DNA of 64,000 bases, taken from positions 558,001 through 622,000 of the forward strand of contig NZ_BEWC01000001.1 in assembly GCF_003112575.1 (NCBI RefSeq), in the 5' to 3' direction. Positions 35,221-44,884 of the stretch are shown here, piece after piece. The DNA comes from Streptomyces ardesiacus (GTDB lineage: Bacteria > Actinomycetota > Actinomycetes > Streptomycetales > Streptomycetaceae). A program made the translations under genes and the position numbers. Each line of letters opens with the position of its first letter. Position 1 is the first letter of the stretch. The notes under the pieces were generated by a model. It searched no databases. It was not told the DNA's origin and saw only the letters and a program-made list of their open reading frames with translations.

Positions 35221-35827
35221 CCACGCCCACGGCGAAGGCGCCGACCCGTTCCCCACCGCCCTGAAGATCCTCGTGGCGGGCGGATTCGGCGTCGGCAAGA
35301 CGACCTTCGTCGGCGCCGTCAGCGAGATCGCGCCGCTGAGCACGGAGGAACTGCTCACCACGGTCAGCGCCGCGACCGACAACCTCGACGGAATCGAGAA
35401 CAAACTCGAAACGACCGTGGCCATGGACTTCGGCCGCCTCACCCTCGACGCCCAACACGTCCTGTACCTGTTCGGAACGCCCGGCCAGGAACGGTTCTGG
35501 TTCATGTGGGACGAACTGTGCGAAGGCGCGCTCGGGGCGGTGGTCCTCGCGGACACCCGACGCCTGGAGGAGTCCTTCGCGGCCGTCGACTTCTTCGAGG
35601 AGCGCGGCCTCGGCTTCGTCGTCGCGATCAACGAGTTCGACGGCTCCTACCGCTACGACCCCGAGGAGGTGCGCGCGGCCATGGACCTCCACCCCGAGAT
35701 CCCCATCGTGCGCTGCGACGCCCGGATCTCCAGCTCCGGCGTCCAGACACTGCTCACCCTCGTACGCCACCTCATCGCCCACACCCCGGCCCCCGTCCCG
35801 GGGTTCGGCGCCGGAGTCCGCCCATGA
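35198..35827 (+). CDS. cvnD: conservon GTP-binding protein (CvnD)
   Basis: A 209-residue Ras-like/ATP-GTP-binding protein. G1 is GGFGVGKTT (residues 28-36), G3 GTPGQERF (93-100), and the base-recognition motif is NEFD (145-148) in place of NKxD, as in other CvnD proteins. Probably the switch of the complex formed by the three preceding products. Start codon lies within cvnC, stop overlaps the GAF gene by 4 nt. Confidence 0.93.
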   Translation: MDYDDSSDHAHGEGADPFPTALKILVAGGFGVGKTTFVGAVSEIAPLSTEELLTTVSAATDNLDGIENKLETTVAMDFGRLTLDAQHVLYLFGTPGQERFWFMWDELCEGALGAVVLADTRRLEESFAAVDFFEERGLGFVVAINEFDGSYRYDPEEVRAAMDLHPEIPIVRCDARISSSGVQTLLTLVRHLIAHTPAPVPGFGAGVRP

Positions 35828-36399
35828 GCTACGACCCGCCGCGCCCGGCCGGACGTCTGCTGCTCACCCCCGAGGACCGGGAGGCCCCCGCCCGGGTACG
35901 GCGCCTGCGTTCGCTCGGCCTGGCGGAGCGCCCCGATCCGGCCCTCGACGCGTTCGCCGGCCACCTCGCCGGCCTCGCCGAGGCGCCGTACGCCATGGTC
36001 AACTTCCTGGTGGAGGGCGGGCAGTTCTTCGCGGGCCTGCGGGTGCCGGACGCCGCGCCGGTGACCGGCGCGGACGGGAGCCGCCCCGAGTTCGGCCGGG
36101 TCCAGCCCCGTGACCACGGCTTCTGCCCCCACGTGGTGGTCCGGCGCAAGGCGCTGGTCCTGGAGGACGTGCGCGACTACCCGCGCTTCGCGGGCAACCC
36201 GGTCGTCGACGCCTTCGGCATCCGCTCCTACCTGGGCGCCCCGCTCATCGACAGCACGGGGACGGTCCTCGGCACGGTGTCGGCCGCCGACGTGCGACCC
36301 CGGACCTGGGGGACCGCGGGCCTGGCGACGATCAAGTCGGCGGCGGCCGACCTGGTCCGGCGGATCGAGCGCAGCGCGGAGGACGGGCTGCCCCTGTGA
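35824..36399 (+). CDS. GAF-domain protein linked to the conservon
   Basis: A 191-residue protein that is essentially one GAF domain (about residues 25-180), with GFCPHVVVRRKALVLEDVRD, then GIRSYLGAPLIDSTGTVLGT as the typical strand-loop pattern. It overlaps cvnD by 4 nt (ATGA), so it is a fifth member of the operon; conservons often end with an extra gene, usually a cytochrome P450. A ligand-sensing role for the complex is a reasonable inference. No output domain is present. Confidence 0.85.
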   Translation: MSYDPPRPAGRLLLTPEDREAPARVRRLRSLGLAERPDPALDAFAGHLAGLAEAPYAMVNFLVEGGQFFAGLRVPDAAPVTGADGSRPEFGRVQPRDHGFCPHVVVRRKALVLEDVRDYPRFAGNPVVDAFGIRSYLGAPLIDSTGTVLGTVSAADVRPRTWGTAGLATIKSAAADLVRRIERSAEDGLPL

Positions 36400-36589
36400 G
36401 CGGGGACCGGCCTGCGCGGCGGCCCGCGCGGACGGCGTGAAGGAAAGCTGCGGGCGGGTTTAAGAAAGGCTCGATGGACCGGGGGCGGTGACGTACGGCA
36501 GATTGCTGTGCGATTCCCCTCCCCTCCCCGGACGCGGGCCGCTTCGGCGTGCCCGGCGCCGGGACCTCACCCCGTCAGGAGCCGAAGCG

Positions 36590-37618
36590 TTGAAGGCGCT
36601 GGTCAAGGAGAAGGCGGAGCCCGGGCTGTGGCTCGCGGACGTCCCGGAGCCCGTCGTCGGACCCGGTGACGTCCTCATCAAGGTGCTGCGCACCGGCATC
36701 TGCGGCACCGACCTGCACATCCGGGCCTGGGACGGCTGGGCGCGGCAGACCATCCGCACGCCGCTCGTCGTCGGCCACGAGTTCGTCGGCGAGGTCGTCG
36801 ACACCGGCCGTGACGTCACCGACGTCAAGCCCGGCGACCGCGTCAGCGGCGAGGGCCACCTGGTCTGCGGCAAGTGCCGCAACTGCCTGGCCGGACGGCG
36901 CCACCTGTGCCGCGCCACCGTCGGCCTCGGCGTCGGCCGGGACGGGGCGTTCGCCGAGTACGTGGCCCTGCCCGCCGGCAACGTCTGGGTGCACCGCGTC
37001 CCCGTCGACCTCGACGTCGCCGCGATCTTCGACCCGTTCGGCAACGCCGTGCACACCGCGCTGTCCTTCCCGCTGGTCGGCGAGGACGTCCTCATCACCG
37101 GCGCCGGACCCATCGGCCTGATGGCCGCCGCCGTGGCCCGGCACGCGGGCGCCCGCAACGTCGTCATCACCGACGTGAGCGAGGAGCGGCTGGACCTCGC
37201 CCGCAAGGTCGGCGTCAGCCTCGCCCTGAACGTCTCGGACGCCACCATCGCCGACGGACAGCGCGCACTGGGCCTGCGCGAGGGCTTCGACATCGGCCTG
37301 GAGATGTCCGGCCGCCCCGAGGCCATGCGCGACATGATCACCAACATGACGCACGGCGGCCGGATCGCCATGCTCGGCCTGCCCGCCGAGGAGTTCGCGG
37401 TCGACTGGGCCCGGATCGTCACCTCCATGATCACCGTCAAGGGCATCTACGGCCGCGAGATGTTCGAGACCTGGTACGCCATGTCCGTGCTGCTCGAAGG
37501 CGGCCTCGACCTCGCCCCGGTGATCACCGGCCGGTACTCCCACCGCGACTTCGAGGCCGCGTTCGCCGACGCGGCGAGCGGCCGCGGCGGCAAGGTCATC
37601 CTCGACTGGACCGCGTAA
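36590..37618 (+). CDS. tdh: L-threonine 3-dehydrogenase
   Basis: A 342-residue zinc-dependent medium-chain dehydrogenase that oxidises L-threonine to 2-amino-3-ketobutyrate. Catalytic zinc ligands Cys38 and His63-Glu64 lie in GICGTDLH and VGHEFVGE; structural zinc Cys93, 96, 99 and 107 in [18 protein letters not shown] turn [10 protein letters not shown]. Length is essentially that of E. coli Tdh. The TTG at 36590 was chosen because CAGGAG lies 8 nt upstream; an upstream ATG frame adds unconserved Arg-rich sequence. Forms a two-gene operon with kbl. Confidence 0.95.
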   Translation: MKALVKEKAEPGLWLADVPEPVVGPGDVLIKVLRTGICGTDLHIRAWDGWARQTIRTPLVVGHEFVGEVVDTGRDVTDVKPGDRVSGEGHLVCGKCRNCLAGRRHLCRATVGLGVGRDGAFAEYVALPAGNVWVHRVPVDLDVAAIFDPFGNAVHTALSFPLVGEDVLITGAGPIGLMAAAVARHAGARNVVITDVSEERLDLARKVGVSLALNVSDATIADGQRALGLREGFDIGLEMSGRPEAMRDMITNMTHGGRIAMLGLPAEEFAVDWARIVTSMITVKGIYGREMFETWYAMSVLLEGGLDLAPVITGRYSHRDFEAAFADAASGRGGKVILDWTA

Positions 37619-37646
37619 GTCATCTGCCTTCCTAGGAGCTTCTGAG

Positions 37647-38840
37647 ATGTTCGACTCCGTGCGCGACGACCTGCGCACCACCCTGGACGAGATCCGCGCC
37701 GCCGGCCTGCACAAGCCCGAGCGCGTGATCGGCACCCCGCAGTCCGCGACCGTCGAGGTCACCGCGGGCGGCAGCCCCGGCGAGGTCCTCAACTTCTGCG
37801 CCAACAACTACCTCGGCCTCGCCGACCACCCCGACGTCGTCGCCGCCGCCCACGAGGCGCTGGACCGCTGGGGCTACGGCATGGCCTCCGTCCGCTTCAT
37901 CTGCGGCACCCAGGAGGTGCACAAGGAACTGGAGGCCCGGCTCTCCGCGTTCCTCGGCCAGGAGGACACGATCCTCTACTCCTCCTGCTTCGACGCCAAC
38001 GGCGGTGTCTTCGAGACCCTCCTCGGCCCCGAGGACGCGGTGATCTCCGACGCCCTCAACCACGCCTCGATCATCGACGGCATCCGCCTGTCCAAGGCCA
38101 AGCGCCTGCGCTACGCCAACCGCGACATGGCCGACCTGGAGACGCAGCTCAAGGCCGCGGGCGAGGCCCGCCGCAAGCTGATCGTCACCGACGGCGTCTT
38201 CTCCATGGACGGCTACGTCGCCCCGCTCGACGCGATCTGCGACCTCGCCGAGCGCTACGACGCCATGGTCATGGTCGACGACTCGCACGCCGTCGGCTTC
38301 GTCGGCCCCGCCGGACGCGGCACCCCCGAACTGCACGGCGTCATGGACCGCGTCGACATCATCACCGGCACCCTGGGCAAGGCGCTGGGCGGCGCATCCG
38401 GCGGCTACGTCGCCGCCCGCGCCGAGATCGTCGCCCTGCTGCGCCAGCGCTCCCGCCCGTACCTCTTCTCCAACACCCTCGCCCCGGTGATCGCCGCCGC
38501 CTCCCTCAAGGTGCTCGACCTGCTGGAGTCCGCCGACGACCTGCGGGTGCGGCTCGCCGAGAACACCGCCCTGTTCCGCCGCCGGATGACCGAGGAGGGC
38601 TTCGACATCCTCCCCGGCGACCACCCCATCGCGCCGGTCATGATCGGCGACGCCTCCGAGGCGGGCCGCATGGCGGAGCTGCTCCTGGAGCGCGGCGTGT
38701 ACGTGATCGGCTTCTCCTACCCGGTCGTCCCGCAGGGACAGGCCCGCATCCGCGTCCAGCTCTCCGCCGCCCACTCCACCGACGACGTGCACCGCGCGGT
38801 GGACGCCTTCGTCGCGGCCAGGGAACAGCTCGCGGCCTGA
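37647..38840 (+). CDS. kbl: glycine C-acetyltransferase (2-amino-3-ketobutyrate CoA ligase)
   Basis: A 397-residue alpha-oxoamine synthase that cleaves the Tdh product with CoA to glycine and acetyl-CoA. The PLP lysine is Lys245 in [25 protein letters not shown] and [10 protein letters not shown] are family signatures. Only 28 bp after tdh, with TAGGAG upstream of the ATG. Confidence 0.97.
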   Translation: MFDSVRDDLRTTLDEIRAAGLHKPERVIGTPQSATVEVTAGGSPGEVLNFCANNYLGLADHPDVVAAAHEALDRWGYGMASVRFICGTQEVHKELEARLSAFLGQEDTILYSSCFDANGGVFETLLGPEDAVISDALNHASIIDGIRLSKAKRLRYANRDMADLETQLKAAGEARRKLIVTDGVFSMDGYVAPLDAICDLAERYDAMVMVDDSHAVGFVGPAGRGTPELHGVMDRVDIITGTLGKALGGASGGYVAARAEIVALLRQRSRPYLFSNTLAPVIAAASLKVLDLLESADDLRVRLAENTALFRRRMTEEGFDILPGDHPIAPVMIGDASEAGRMAELLLERGVYVIGFSYPVVPQGQARIRVQLSAAHSTDDVHRAVDAFVAAREQLAA

Positions 38841-38870
38841 CGCCCCCGCTGACCTGAGAGAATCGATCCC

Positions 38871-39773
38871 ATGATCGAGGCGCGGCGGCTGCACATCCTG
38901 CGAGCGGTGGCGGACCACCGCACCGTGACGGCGGCGGCCGCCGCGCTGTACCTCACCCCGTCCGCGGTCTCCCAGCAGCTGGCCGCCCTGGAACAGGAGA
39001 CCGGGCACCGCCTCGTCGAGCGCGGCGCCAAGGGCGTACGGCTGACCCCGGCCGGCGAGATCCTGCTCAGCCACACCAACGCCGTCCTCGCCCAGCTGGA
39101 GCGGGCGGAGGCCGAGCTGGCGGCGTACGGCTCGGGCGAGGCCGGCACGGTCACGGTGGCCTCCTTCGCGACCGGCATCGCCCTCGTCGTCGCCCCCGCC
39201 CTGGCCCGCCTCGCCGCATCGGCGCCCGGCATCCGCATCCGCGTCCAGGACGCCGAGGGCGACGCCAGCCTGCCGATGGTCCTGGACCGGCAGGTCGACG
39301 TGGCCGTCGCCGTCGAGTACCGCGGGGCGCCCGCCGCCGACGACCCGCGCCTGACCCACGTCTCCCTGTACGCCGAGCCCTTCGACGCGGTCGTCCCGGT
39401 CGCGCACCGCCTCGCCGACGCCGAGGTGGTGCCGCTCGCCGAGCTGGCCAAGGACACCTGGATCGGCCCCTACCCGGGCAACCCCTGCCACGACGTGGTC
39501 GTGCTGGCCTGCGAGAGCGCCGGGTTCCAGCCCCGCCTCGCGCACTCCTCGGACGACTTCCGCGCCGTGGTGTCCCTCGCCGCCGCCGACGCCGGGGTGG
39601 CGCTCGTCCCGCGCTCGGCGCTGCACGGCACCGACCTCACCGGCGTGGTCGTCCGCCCGGTCGACGGGGTCGCGCCCACGCGCCGCGTCTTCGCGGCCGT
39701 ACGCCGGGGAGCCGAGGAACACCCGCTGATCCGCCCCGTCCTCGACGCCCTCGGCGAGGCGTCCCGGGCCTGA
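38871..39773 (+). CDS. LysR-family transcriptional regulator
   Basis: A 300-residue LysR regulator: N-terminal winged HTH (RTVTAAAAALYLTPSAVSQQ, residues ~18-37) and a periplasmic-binding-like effector domain (~90-295). It follows kbl by 30 bp in the same direction, unlike the usual divergent layout, so co-transcription with tdh-kbl is plausible but its target is not shown. Confidence 0.9.
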   Translation: MIEARRLHILRAVADHRTVTAAAAALYLTPSAVSQQLAALEQETGHRLVERGAKGVRLTPAGEILLSHTNAVLAQLERAEAELAAYGSGEAGTVTVASFATGIALVVAPALARLAASAPGIRIRVQDAEGDASLPMVLDRQVDVAVAVEYRGAPAADDPRLTHVSLYAEPFDAVVPVAHRLADAEVVPLAELAKDTWIGPYPGNPCHDVVVLACESAGFQPRLAHSSDDFRAVVSLAAADAGVALVPRSALHGTDLTGVVVRPVDGVAPTRRVFAAVRRGAEEHPLIRPVLDALGEASRA

Positions 39774-39784
39774 GACCCGGGCCT

Positions 39785-39804
39785 GGGACGGGCGGCCCCG
39801 TCCC
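39785..39804 (+). terminator. hairpin after the LysR gene
   Basis: GGGACGGG (39785-39792), loop CGGC, CCCGTCCC (39797-39804): a perfect 8-bp stem 12 nt after the stop codon. Confidence 0.6.
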
Positions 39805-39833
39805 CTGCGACCCGCTCCCGCGTCCCCGGGTGG

Positions 39834-39856
39834 TTGTCAGTGGCGGCGGATAGCGT
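39834..39856 (+). promoter_or_regulatory. LexA-independent DNA-damage-type promoter (PafBC/RecA-NDp-like)
   Basis: TTGTCAGTGGC (39834-39844), six bases, TAGCGT (39851-39856). This matches the streptomycete/mycobacterial recA-type damage promoter consensus TTGTCAGTGGC-N6-TAGNNT exactly. The predicted start falls at about 39863, next to the ATG at 39864, so the message would be leaderless; no ribosome site is present. Confidence 0.8.
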
Positions 39857-39863
39857 GCCTGCC

Positions 39864-40223
39864 ATGCCGGACGCAGAAGACGTACGCCGTATCGCCCTGT
39901 CCCTCCCGGACACGACGGAGAAGATCGCCTGGAGCATGCCCACCTTCCGGGTCGCGGGGAAGATGTTCGCGACGCTGCCCGAGGAGGAGACCTCCCTCGC
40001 GGTGCGCTGCCCGAAGGAGGAGCGCGACGAACTGGTGCTGGCGGAGCCGGAGAAGTTCTGGATCGCCGGACACGAGGCACAGTTCGCCTGGGTCCGGGCC
40101 CGGCTGGCCGCGCTGGAGGACGAGGACGAGCTGCGCGACATCCTCGCCGACTCCTGGCGGCAGGCGGCCCCGGCCCGGCTGCTGGAGGCCCACCCCCGGC
40201 TGGGGCTGCCCGCCGGGAGCTGA
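39864..40223 (+). CDS. MmcQ/YjbR-family protein
   Basis: A 119-residue CyaY-like-fold protein (MmcQ/YjbR): VRRIALSLPDTTEKIAWSMP, FRVAGKMFATL, and ADSWRQAAPARLLEAH. Its E. coli relative YjbR has been described as DNA-binding, though function is not settled. A damage-type promoter sits directly upstream and predicts leaderless, DNA-damage-inducible expression. Start ATG 39864 chosen because the promoter excludes the earlier GTG frame. Confidence 0.88.
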   Translation: MPDAEDVRRIALSLPDTTEKIAWSMPTFRVAGKMFATLPEEETSLAVRCPKEERDELVLAEPEKFWIAGHEAQFAWVRARLAALEDEDELRDILADSWRQAAPARLLEAHPRLGLPAGS

Positions 40224-40237
40224 AAACCGCTCGGGCG

Positions 40238-40260
40238 TTGTCAGTGCCCCGTGGCATGAT
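40238..40260 (+). promoter_or_regulatory. second damage-type promoter, weaker match
   Basis: TTGTCAGTGCC (40238-40248), six bases, CATGAT (40255-40260). The left half is identical to the 39834 element in its first nine bases and the spacing is the same; the -10 keeps only A and T of TANNNT. Lies 115 bp before the MFS start. Confidence 0.55.
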
Positions 40261-40324
40261 CCGAAGACGTGCTCGACAGCCGGGACCGGAGGGGGGTCCC
40301 GGCCGTCGGACGCAGGGGTGCGAC

Positions 40325-40354
40325 GGGGAGTCAAGGGGAGTCAAGGGGAGTCAA
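40325..40354 (+). repeat. three tandem GGGGAGTCAA units
   Basis: Three perfect 10-bp direct repeats ending 20 bp before the MFS ATG, followed by AAGGGGAGGGGAG. The unit contains ribosome-site-like GGGGAG, so copy number changes could alter leader length or ribosome loading. Confidence 0.85.
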
Positions 40355-40374
40355 AGGGGAGGGGAGAGCGCGGC

Positions 40375-41685
40375 ATGGCCGGTACGTCGGTGCGGCCGAC
40401 GGGGGCGCGAGCCGTCTGGTCGCGGGACTTCGCGCTGTTCTTCACCGCCCGGGCCGTGGCCCGGCTCGGCGACACCATGCTGCCCGTCGCGCTCGCCGCG
40501 GGCCTGCTCCAGCACGGGTACGGGGCGGGCGCGGTCGGCCTCGCCATGGCCGCGACGGCCGCCGCCTTCGCCGGTCTCGTCGTCTTCGGCGGCGTCCTCG
40601 CCGACCGCTTCAGCACCCGCAAGCTGATGATCGGCGCCGACCTCGTGCGGCTCGGCACCCAGGCGCTGGCCGCCGTGCTGTTCTACTCCGGGCACGTCGT
40701 GCTCTGGCAGATCTGTGCCATCGGGTTCGCCAACGGCGTCGCGGGCGCCGTCTTCCAGCCCGGCGTCGCCAGCACCGTGCCCCGGCTCGCCTCCGACGTC
40801 CAGGGCGCCAACGGCGCGATACGCGTCGCCGAGTCAGCCGCCCAGCTCGCCGGCCCCGCCGCGGCGGGCCTCCTGGTCGGCTTCGCCTCCCCCGGCGGGG
40901 TCTTCGCCGCACACGCCGCCACGTACGCGCTCAGCGCCCTGTGCCTGCTGCTGCTCCGGCTGCCCCCGCTCGCGCCGGGGAGCCGGCCGGCGTCGTCCGG
41001 GCGGGGGAGCGGGGGCAAGGCCTTCCGCGCCGACCTCGCCGAAGGGTGGCGGGAGTTCCGTTCGCGACCGTGGCTGTGGAGCGTCATCGCCGTCTGGTGC
41101 GTGTACATGATCGCCGTCTGGGGCCCGACCGTGCCGCTGGTCGCCACCGAGGTGGTGCAGGAGCACGGCCCGCGCGCCTACGGACTGGTCAACTCCGCCC
41201 TCGGCGCGGGCACCGTCGTCGGCGGACTGCTCGCACTGCGGCTGCGGCCCCGCCGCATGCTCCGGGCCGGCGCCGTCGGCCTCGTCGGTTTCGCCGCCTT
41301 CCCCGCGATCGTCGGAGCCGGGCTCGGCCTGCCCGCCATGGCCGCCGGGGCCGCCGTCGCCGGGGCGGGCATGTCCTTCTGGGGCGTGATGTGGGCGACC
41401 AGTGTGCAGACCCAGGTCCCGCCGGACGTCCTCAACCGCATCCACGCGTACGACGTGGCGGGCTCCCTCGCCATGATGCCCGTCGGCCAGGCCCTCGCGG
41501 GACCGGCCGCGTCGGTCCTCGGCGCCGACCACGTGCTGCTCCTCTCCGGCGCGACGAGCTTCGCCGTGTGCGCCGCCCTGCTCCTGATACCGGCGGTGCG
41601 CGGGCTGGTCCGGGTGGAGGCGGCGACGGGCCCGAGCGGCGCCCCGGCCCCGACCGAGCCGCCGTCCCGCACACAGAAGTGCTGA
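40375..41685 (+). CDS. MFS transporter (MDR-type, EntS-like)
   Basis: A 436-residue major facilitator with about 11-12 membrane helices; ARAVARLGDTMLPVALAAGL and GGVLADRFSTRKLMIGADLV (the A-like loop between helices 2 and 3) place it among the MFS_3/EntS-type exporters. Substrate unknown. ATG 40375 preceded by GGGGAGAG. The damage-type element upstream suggests stress-linked expression. Confidence 0.9.
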   Translation: MAGTSVRPTGARAVWSRDFALFFTARAVARLGDTMLPVALAAGLLQHGYGAGAVGLAMAATAAAFAGLVVFGGVLADRFSTRKLMIGADLVRLGTQALAAVLFYSGHVVLWQICAIGFANGVAGAVFQPGVASTVPRLASDVQGANGAIRVAESAAQLAGPAAAGLLVGFASPGGVFAAHAATYALSALCLLLLRLPPLAPGSRPASSGRGSGGKAFRADLAEGWREFRSRPWLWSVIAVWCVYMIAVWGPTVPLVATEVVQEHGPRAYGLVNSALGAGTVVGGLLALRLRPRRMLRAGAVGLVGFAAFPAIVGAGLGLPAMAAGAAVAGAGMSFWGVMWATSVQTQVPPDVLNRIHAYDVAGSLAMMPVGQALAGPAASVLGADHVLLLSGATSFAVCAALLLIPAVRGLVRVEAATGPSGAPAPTEPPSRTQKC

Positions 41686-41790
41686 CGCCGCCGGACCAGG
41701 GCCCCGAAAAGCGGTGCGCGACCACGGGCCCGAGTGCGGTATGGTTTTCCTGCGCGTTCAGCCGGGGGAAACCCCAGGTCAGGCGGGCAA

Positions 41791-41864
<74 letters not shown>

Positions 41865-41880
41865 CTGGAGACAGTCCTTG

Positions 41881-41922
41881 ATCGAGGGGCGGTTTCGGAG
41901 GAATCCGAAACCGCCCCTCGAT
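41881..41922 (+). terminator. strong terminator after tRNA-Pro
   Basis: Perfect 19-bp inverted repeat (ATCGAGGGGCGGTTTCGGA and complement 41904-41922) with a GGAA loop and a following TGTTCT tract, 16 nt after the tRNA. Confidence 0.9.
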
Positions 41923-41980
41923 TGTTCTCCCTGCGGCGTGCCTGGGCGCCCAGGCGAGATGCCCGATATATCACTGTCGG

Positions 41981-44884
41981 GTGTCCGTGCTCATCCTCTG
42001 CCACTTCGCGCTCGCGCTGTTCGCCGCGCCGCTGGTGAGATGGTGCGGAACCCGTGCCTTCCTCGTCCTGGCCCTGCCGCCCGCCGCGGCGACCGTCTGG
42101 GCGGCCACCCGGTGGACCACGACGGCCGCGGGCGGCACCGACACCACCGACTGGCGCTGGCTGCCCGCCTACCACGTGGACTGGGCGCTCAGACTGGACG
42201 CCCTCGCCGAACTCATGGTGCTGCTCGCCGCGGGCGTGGGCACCCTCGTCCTCGTCTACTGCGCCTCCTACTTCGACGACCGCTCCCGCCGGCTCGGCAG
42301 GTTCGCGGGAAACCTCCTCGCCTTCGCCGGGGCCATGCTCGGCCTGGTCCTCGCCGACGACCTCGTCCTGCTCTACATCTTCTGGGAACTGACCACCGTC
42401 TTCTCCTACCTGCTGATCGGCCAGACCAGCGACCACAAGCGGAACCGGCGCAGCGCCCTGCAGGCCCTCACGGTCACCGCGTTCGGCGGCCTCACCATGC
42501 TCGTCGGCCTCCTGTTCCTGGGCCACGAGGCGGGCACCTACCGCATCTCGGCGATCCTCGCCGACCCGCCGCACCCGTCGGCGGCACTGTCCACGGCGAT
42601 CGTGCTGATCCTCGTCGGCGCCCTGTCCAAGTCCGCGATCTGGCCCTTCAGCCTCTGGCTGCCCAACGCGATGGCCGCCCCCACCCCGGTCAGCGCCTAC
42701 CTGCACGCCGCCGCCATGGTCAAGGCCGGCGTCTACCTCGTCGCCCGGCTCGCCCCCGCCTTCGCCGACGTCCCGCCCTGGCGCCCGCTCCTGCTCGTCC
42801 TCGGCTCGGCGACGATGCTGCTGGCCGGCTGGCGGGCCCTGCGGATGAACGACCTGAAGCTCGTCCTCGCCTACGGCACCGTCAGCCAGCTCGGCTTCCT
42901 CGTCGTCCTCACCGGCGCCGGACGCCACGACACCGCCCTCGCCGCCACCGCCATGATCTGCGGGCACGCCCTGTTCAAGGCGCCGCTCTTCCTGGTCACC
43001 GGCATCGTCGACCACGCCACCGGCACCCGTGACCTGCGCAAGCTCTCCGGACTCGGACGCCGGCTGCCCGCCGTGTGCGCCGTCGCCGTGGTCGCCGGCG
43101 CGTCCATGGCGGCCGTACCGCCCCTGCTCGGCTTCGCCGCCAAGGAGGCCGCCTTCCAGTCGCTCCTGGACGGGACCACCGGCGACCGCTGGGCGCTCGC
43201 CGCGACCGTCCTCGGATCCGTCCTGACCACCGCCTACACCCTGCGCTACCTGTGGGGCGCCTTCGCCCGCAAGCCCGGCCTCCCCGACACCGACGCGCAC
43301 CGCGTCTCCGCCGCCTTCCTCGCACCGCCCGCGGTGCTCGCCCTGGCCTGCCTCGTCCTGGGCCCAGGAGTGGTCTGGCTCCAGGGACTGCTGGGCACCT
43401 ACGCCGGGCAGTTCCCGGAGCCCGCCCACCCCGCCCACCTGGCGCTGTGGCACGGCGCGGGCCCCGCCCTCGGCCTGTCCGGCGCGGCGTGGGCGGGCGG
43501 CGTCGTGCTCTTCCTCGCCGCGAGCCCCGTCGTGCGCGTGGGACAGCGGCTCGCCTGGCGCTCCGCGGACCTGGTCTTCGGGCGGATGCTGCTCGCCCTG
43601 GAGCGCACCGCCCTGCAGTGCACCGGGCTCGTGCAGCGCGGCTCGCTGTCGGTGTACCTGGTGACGACCATGAGCGTGGTCCTCGCCGGGCAGATCGCCG
43701 TGCTCGCCGCGGACGAGCCCTGGACCGGGGTGCCCGCCCCACGGCTCTGGGACCACCCCGCCCAGGCCGGTGTCGCCCTGCTGACCTGCGCCGCGGCCCT
43801 GCTGTGCCTGCGCGTGCGGCGCCGGATGAAGGCCGTCGTCTTCGCCGGACTCACCGGATACGGCACCGCGCTGCTCTTCGTCGCCCAGGGCGCGCCCGAC
43901 CTCGCGCTCACCCAGTTCTGCGTGGAGACCGTCTCCATGATCGTCTTCGTGCTGGTGCTGCGCCGCATGCCGGTGCGCTTCGAGGAGAGCTTCAGCCGGT
44001 GGCGGCGTCTGCTGCGGATGCCGGTGGCGCTCGCGGGCGGTGCCGCCGTCGCCGTCGTCGTCTGGATCATGGCGGGGCACCGCCGGGCCGACAGCGCGGG
44101 CGCCGCGATGGTCGAGGAGACCGCGCACCACGGTCTGAAGGACGTCGTCGCCACCATCCTCGTCGACCTGCGGGCCTGGGACACGATGGGGGAGTCCGCG
44201 GTGCTCGCCGCCGCCGCGATCGGCGTCACCAGCCTCATCTACCTGCACCGCCGCGCCGAGGGCGCCGAGCAGCCCGTCCTGCCGCTGCCCGGCGACCATC
44301 CGCACGCCGGCCTGCGCACCGCCTGGCGGGCGAGCGGATACGAATCGGCGGGCCTGCCCAGCGGCGACGAAGGGGCGCCGGAGCGGACCTGGCTCGCCGC
44401 CAGCGCCACCCTCGCCCCCGAGCGCCGCTCCCTCGTCCTGGAAGTGGTCGCCCGTCTCATCTTCCACCCCGTCCTCGTCCTCTCCGTCTACCTGCTGCTG
44501 TGCGCGGAGAACCTGCCGGGCGGCGGCTTCGTGGCGGGCCTGACCGCCGGGGTCGCCTTCATCGCCCGCTACCTCGCGGGCGGGCGGCACGAACTCGCCG
44601 ACGCCGTGCGCTTCAAGCCCGGCCTGTTCACCGGCCTCGGCCTGTTCCTGTCCACGGGCGTCGCGCTCGGCGGCCTCGGCGAGGGCACCGTGCTGCACGG
44701 CTGGACCTGGCACGGCCGCCTGCCCCTGTGGGGCGAGGCGCACCTGTCCACCGCCGTCCTCTTCGACTGCGGGGTCTACCTGCTCGTCCTCGGCGTCGTC
44801 CTGGACATCGTGCGGGCCCTCGGCGCCCGGATCGACCGCCAGATCGAGCGGGCCGCCCCGCGCCCGGACGGGGGCCGCGCATGA
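41981..44884 (+). CDS. mrpA: Mrp Na+/H+ antiporter subunit A (MrpA, with MrpB-like C-terminus)
   Basis: A 967-residue polytopic protein homologous to NuoL/ND5, with FGTVSQLG-like AYGTVSQLGFLVVLTG and KSAIWPFSLWLPNAMAAPTP motifs for the proton channel. The C-terminal ~250 residues (LVFHPVLVLSVYLLL-like IFHPVLVLSVYLLLCAEN and GGFVAGLTAGVAFIARY) correspond to MrpB, so A and B are fused and no separate mrpB exists. GTG at 41981 has no ribosome site but lies a few nt after GATATATCACT, suggesting leaderless expression. First gene of the Mrp operon. Confidence 0.93.
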   Translation: MSVLILCHFALALFAAPLVRWCGTRAFLVLALPPAAATVWAATRWTTTAAGGTDTTDWRWLPAYHVDWALRLDALAELMVLLAAGVGTLVLVYCASYFDDRSRRLGRFAGNLLAFAGAMLGLVLADDLVLLYIFWELTTVFSYLLIGQTSDHKRNRRSALQALTVTAFGGLTMLVGLLFLGHEAGTYRISAILADPPHPSAALSTAIVLILVGALSKSAIWPFSLWLPNAMAAPTPVSAYLHAAAMVKAGVYLVARLAPAFADVPPWRPLLLVLGSATMLLAGWRALRMNDLKLVLAYGTVSQLGFLVVLTGAGRHDTALAATAMICGHALFKAPLFLVTGIVDHATGTRDLRKLSGLGRRLPAVCAVAVVAGASMAAVPPLLGFAAKEAAFQSLLDGTTGDRWALAATVLGSVLTTAYTLRYLWGAFARKPGLPDTDAHRVSAAFLAPPAVLALACLVLGPGVVWLQGLLGTYAGQFPEPAHPAHLALWHGAGPALGLSGAAWAGGVVLFLAASPVVRVGQRLAWRSADLVFGRMLLALERTALQCTGLVQRGSLSVYLVTTMSVVLAGQIAVLAADEPWTGVPAPRLWDHPAQAGVALLTCAAALLCLRVRRRMKAVVFAGLTGYGTALLFVAQGAPDLALTQFCVETVSMIVFVLVLRRMPVRFEESFSRWRRLLRMPVALAGGAAVAVVVWIMAGHRRADSAGAAMVEETAHHGLKDVVATILVDLRAWDTMGESAVLAAAAIGVTSLIYLHRRAEGAEQPVLPLPGDHPHAGLRTAWRASGYESAGLPSGDEGAPERTWLAASATLAPERRSLVLEVVARLIFHPVLVLSVYLLLCAENLPGGGFVAGLTAGVAFIARYLAGGRHELADAVRFKPGLFTGLGLFLSTGVALGGLGEGTVLHGWTWHGRLPLWGEAHLSTAVLFDCGVYLLVLGVVLDIVRALGARIDRQIERAAPRPDGGRA

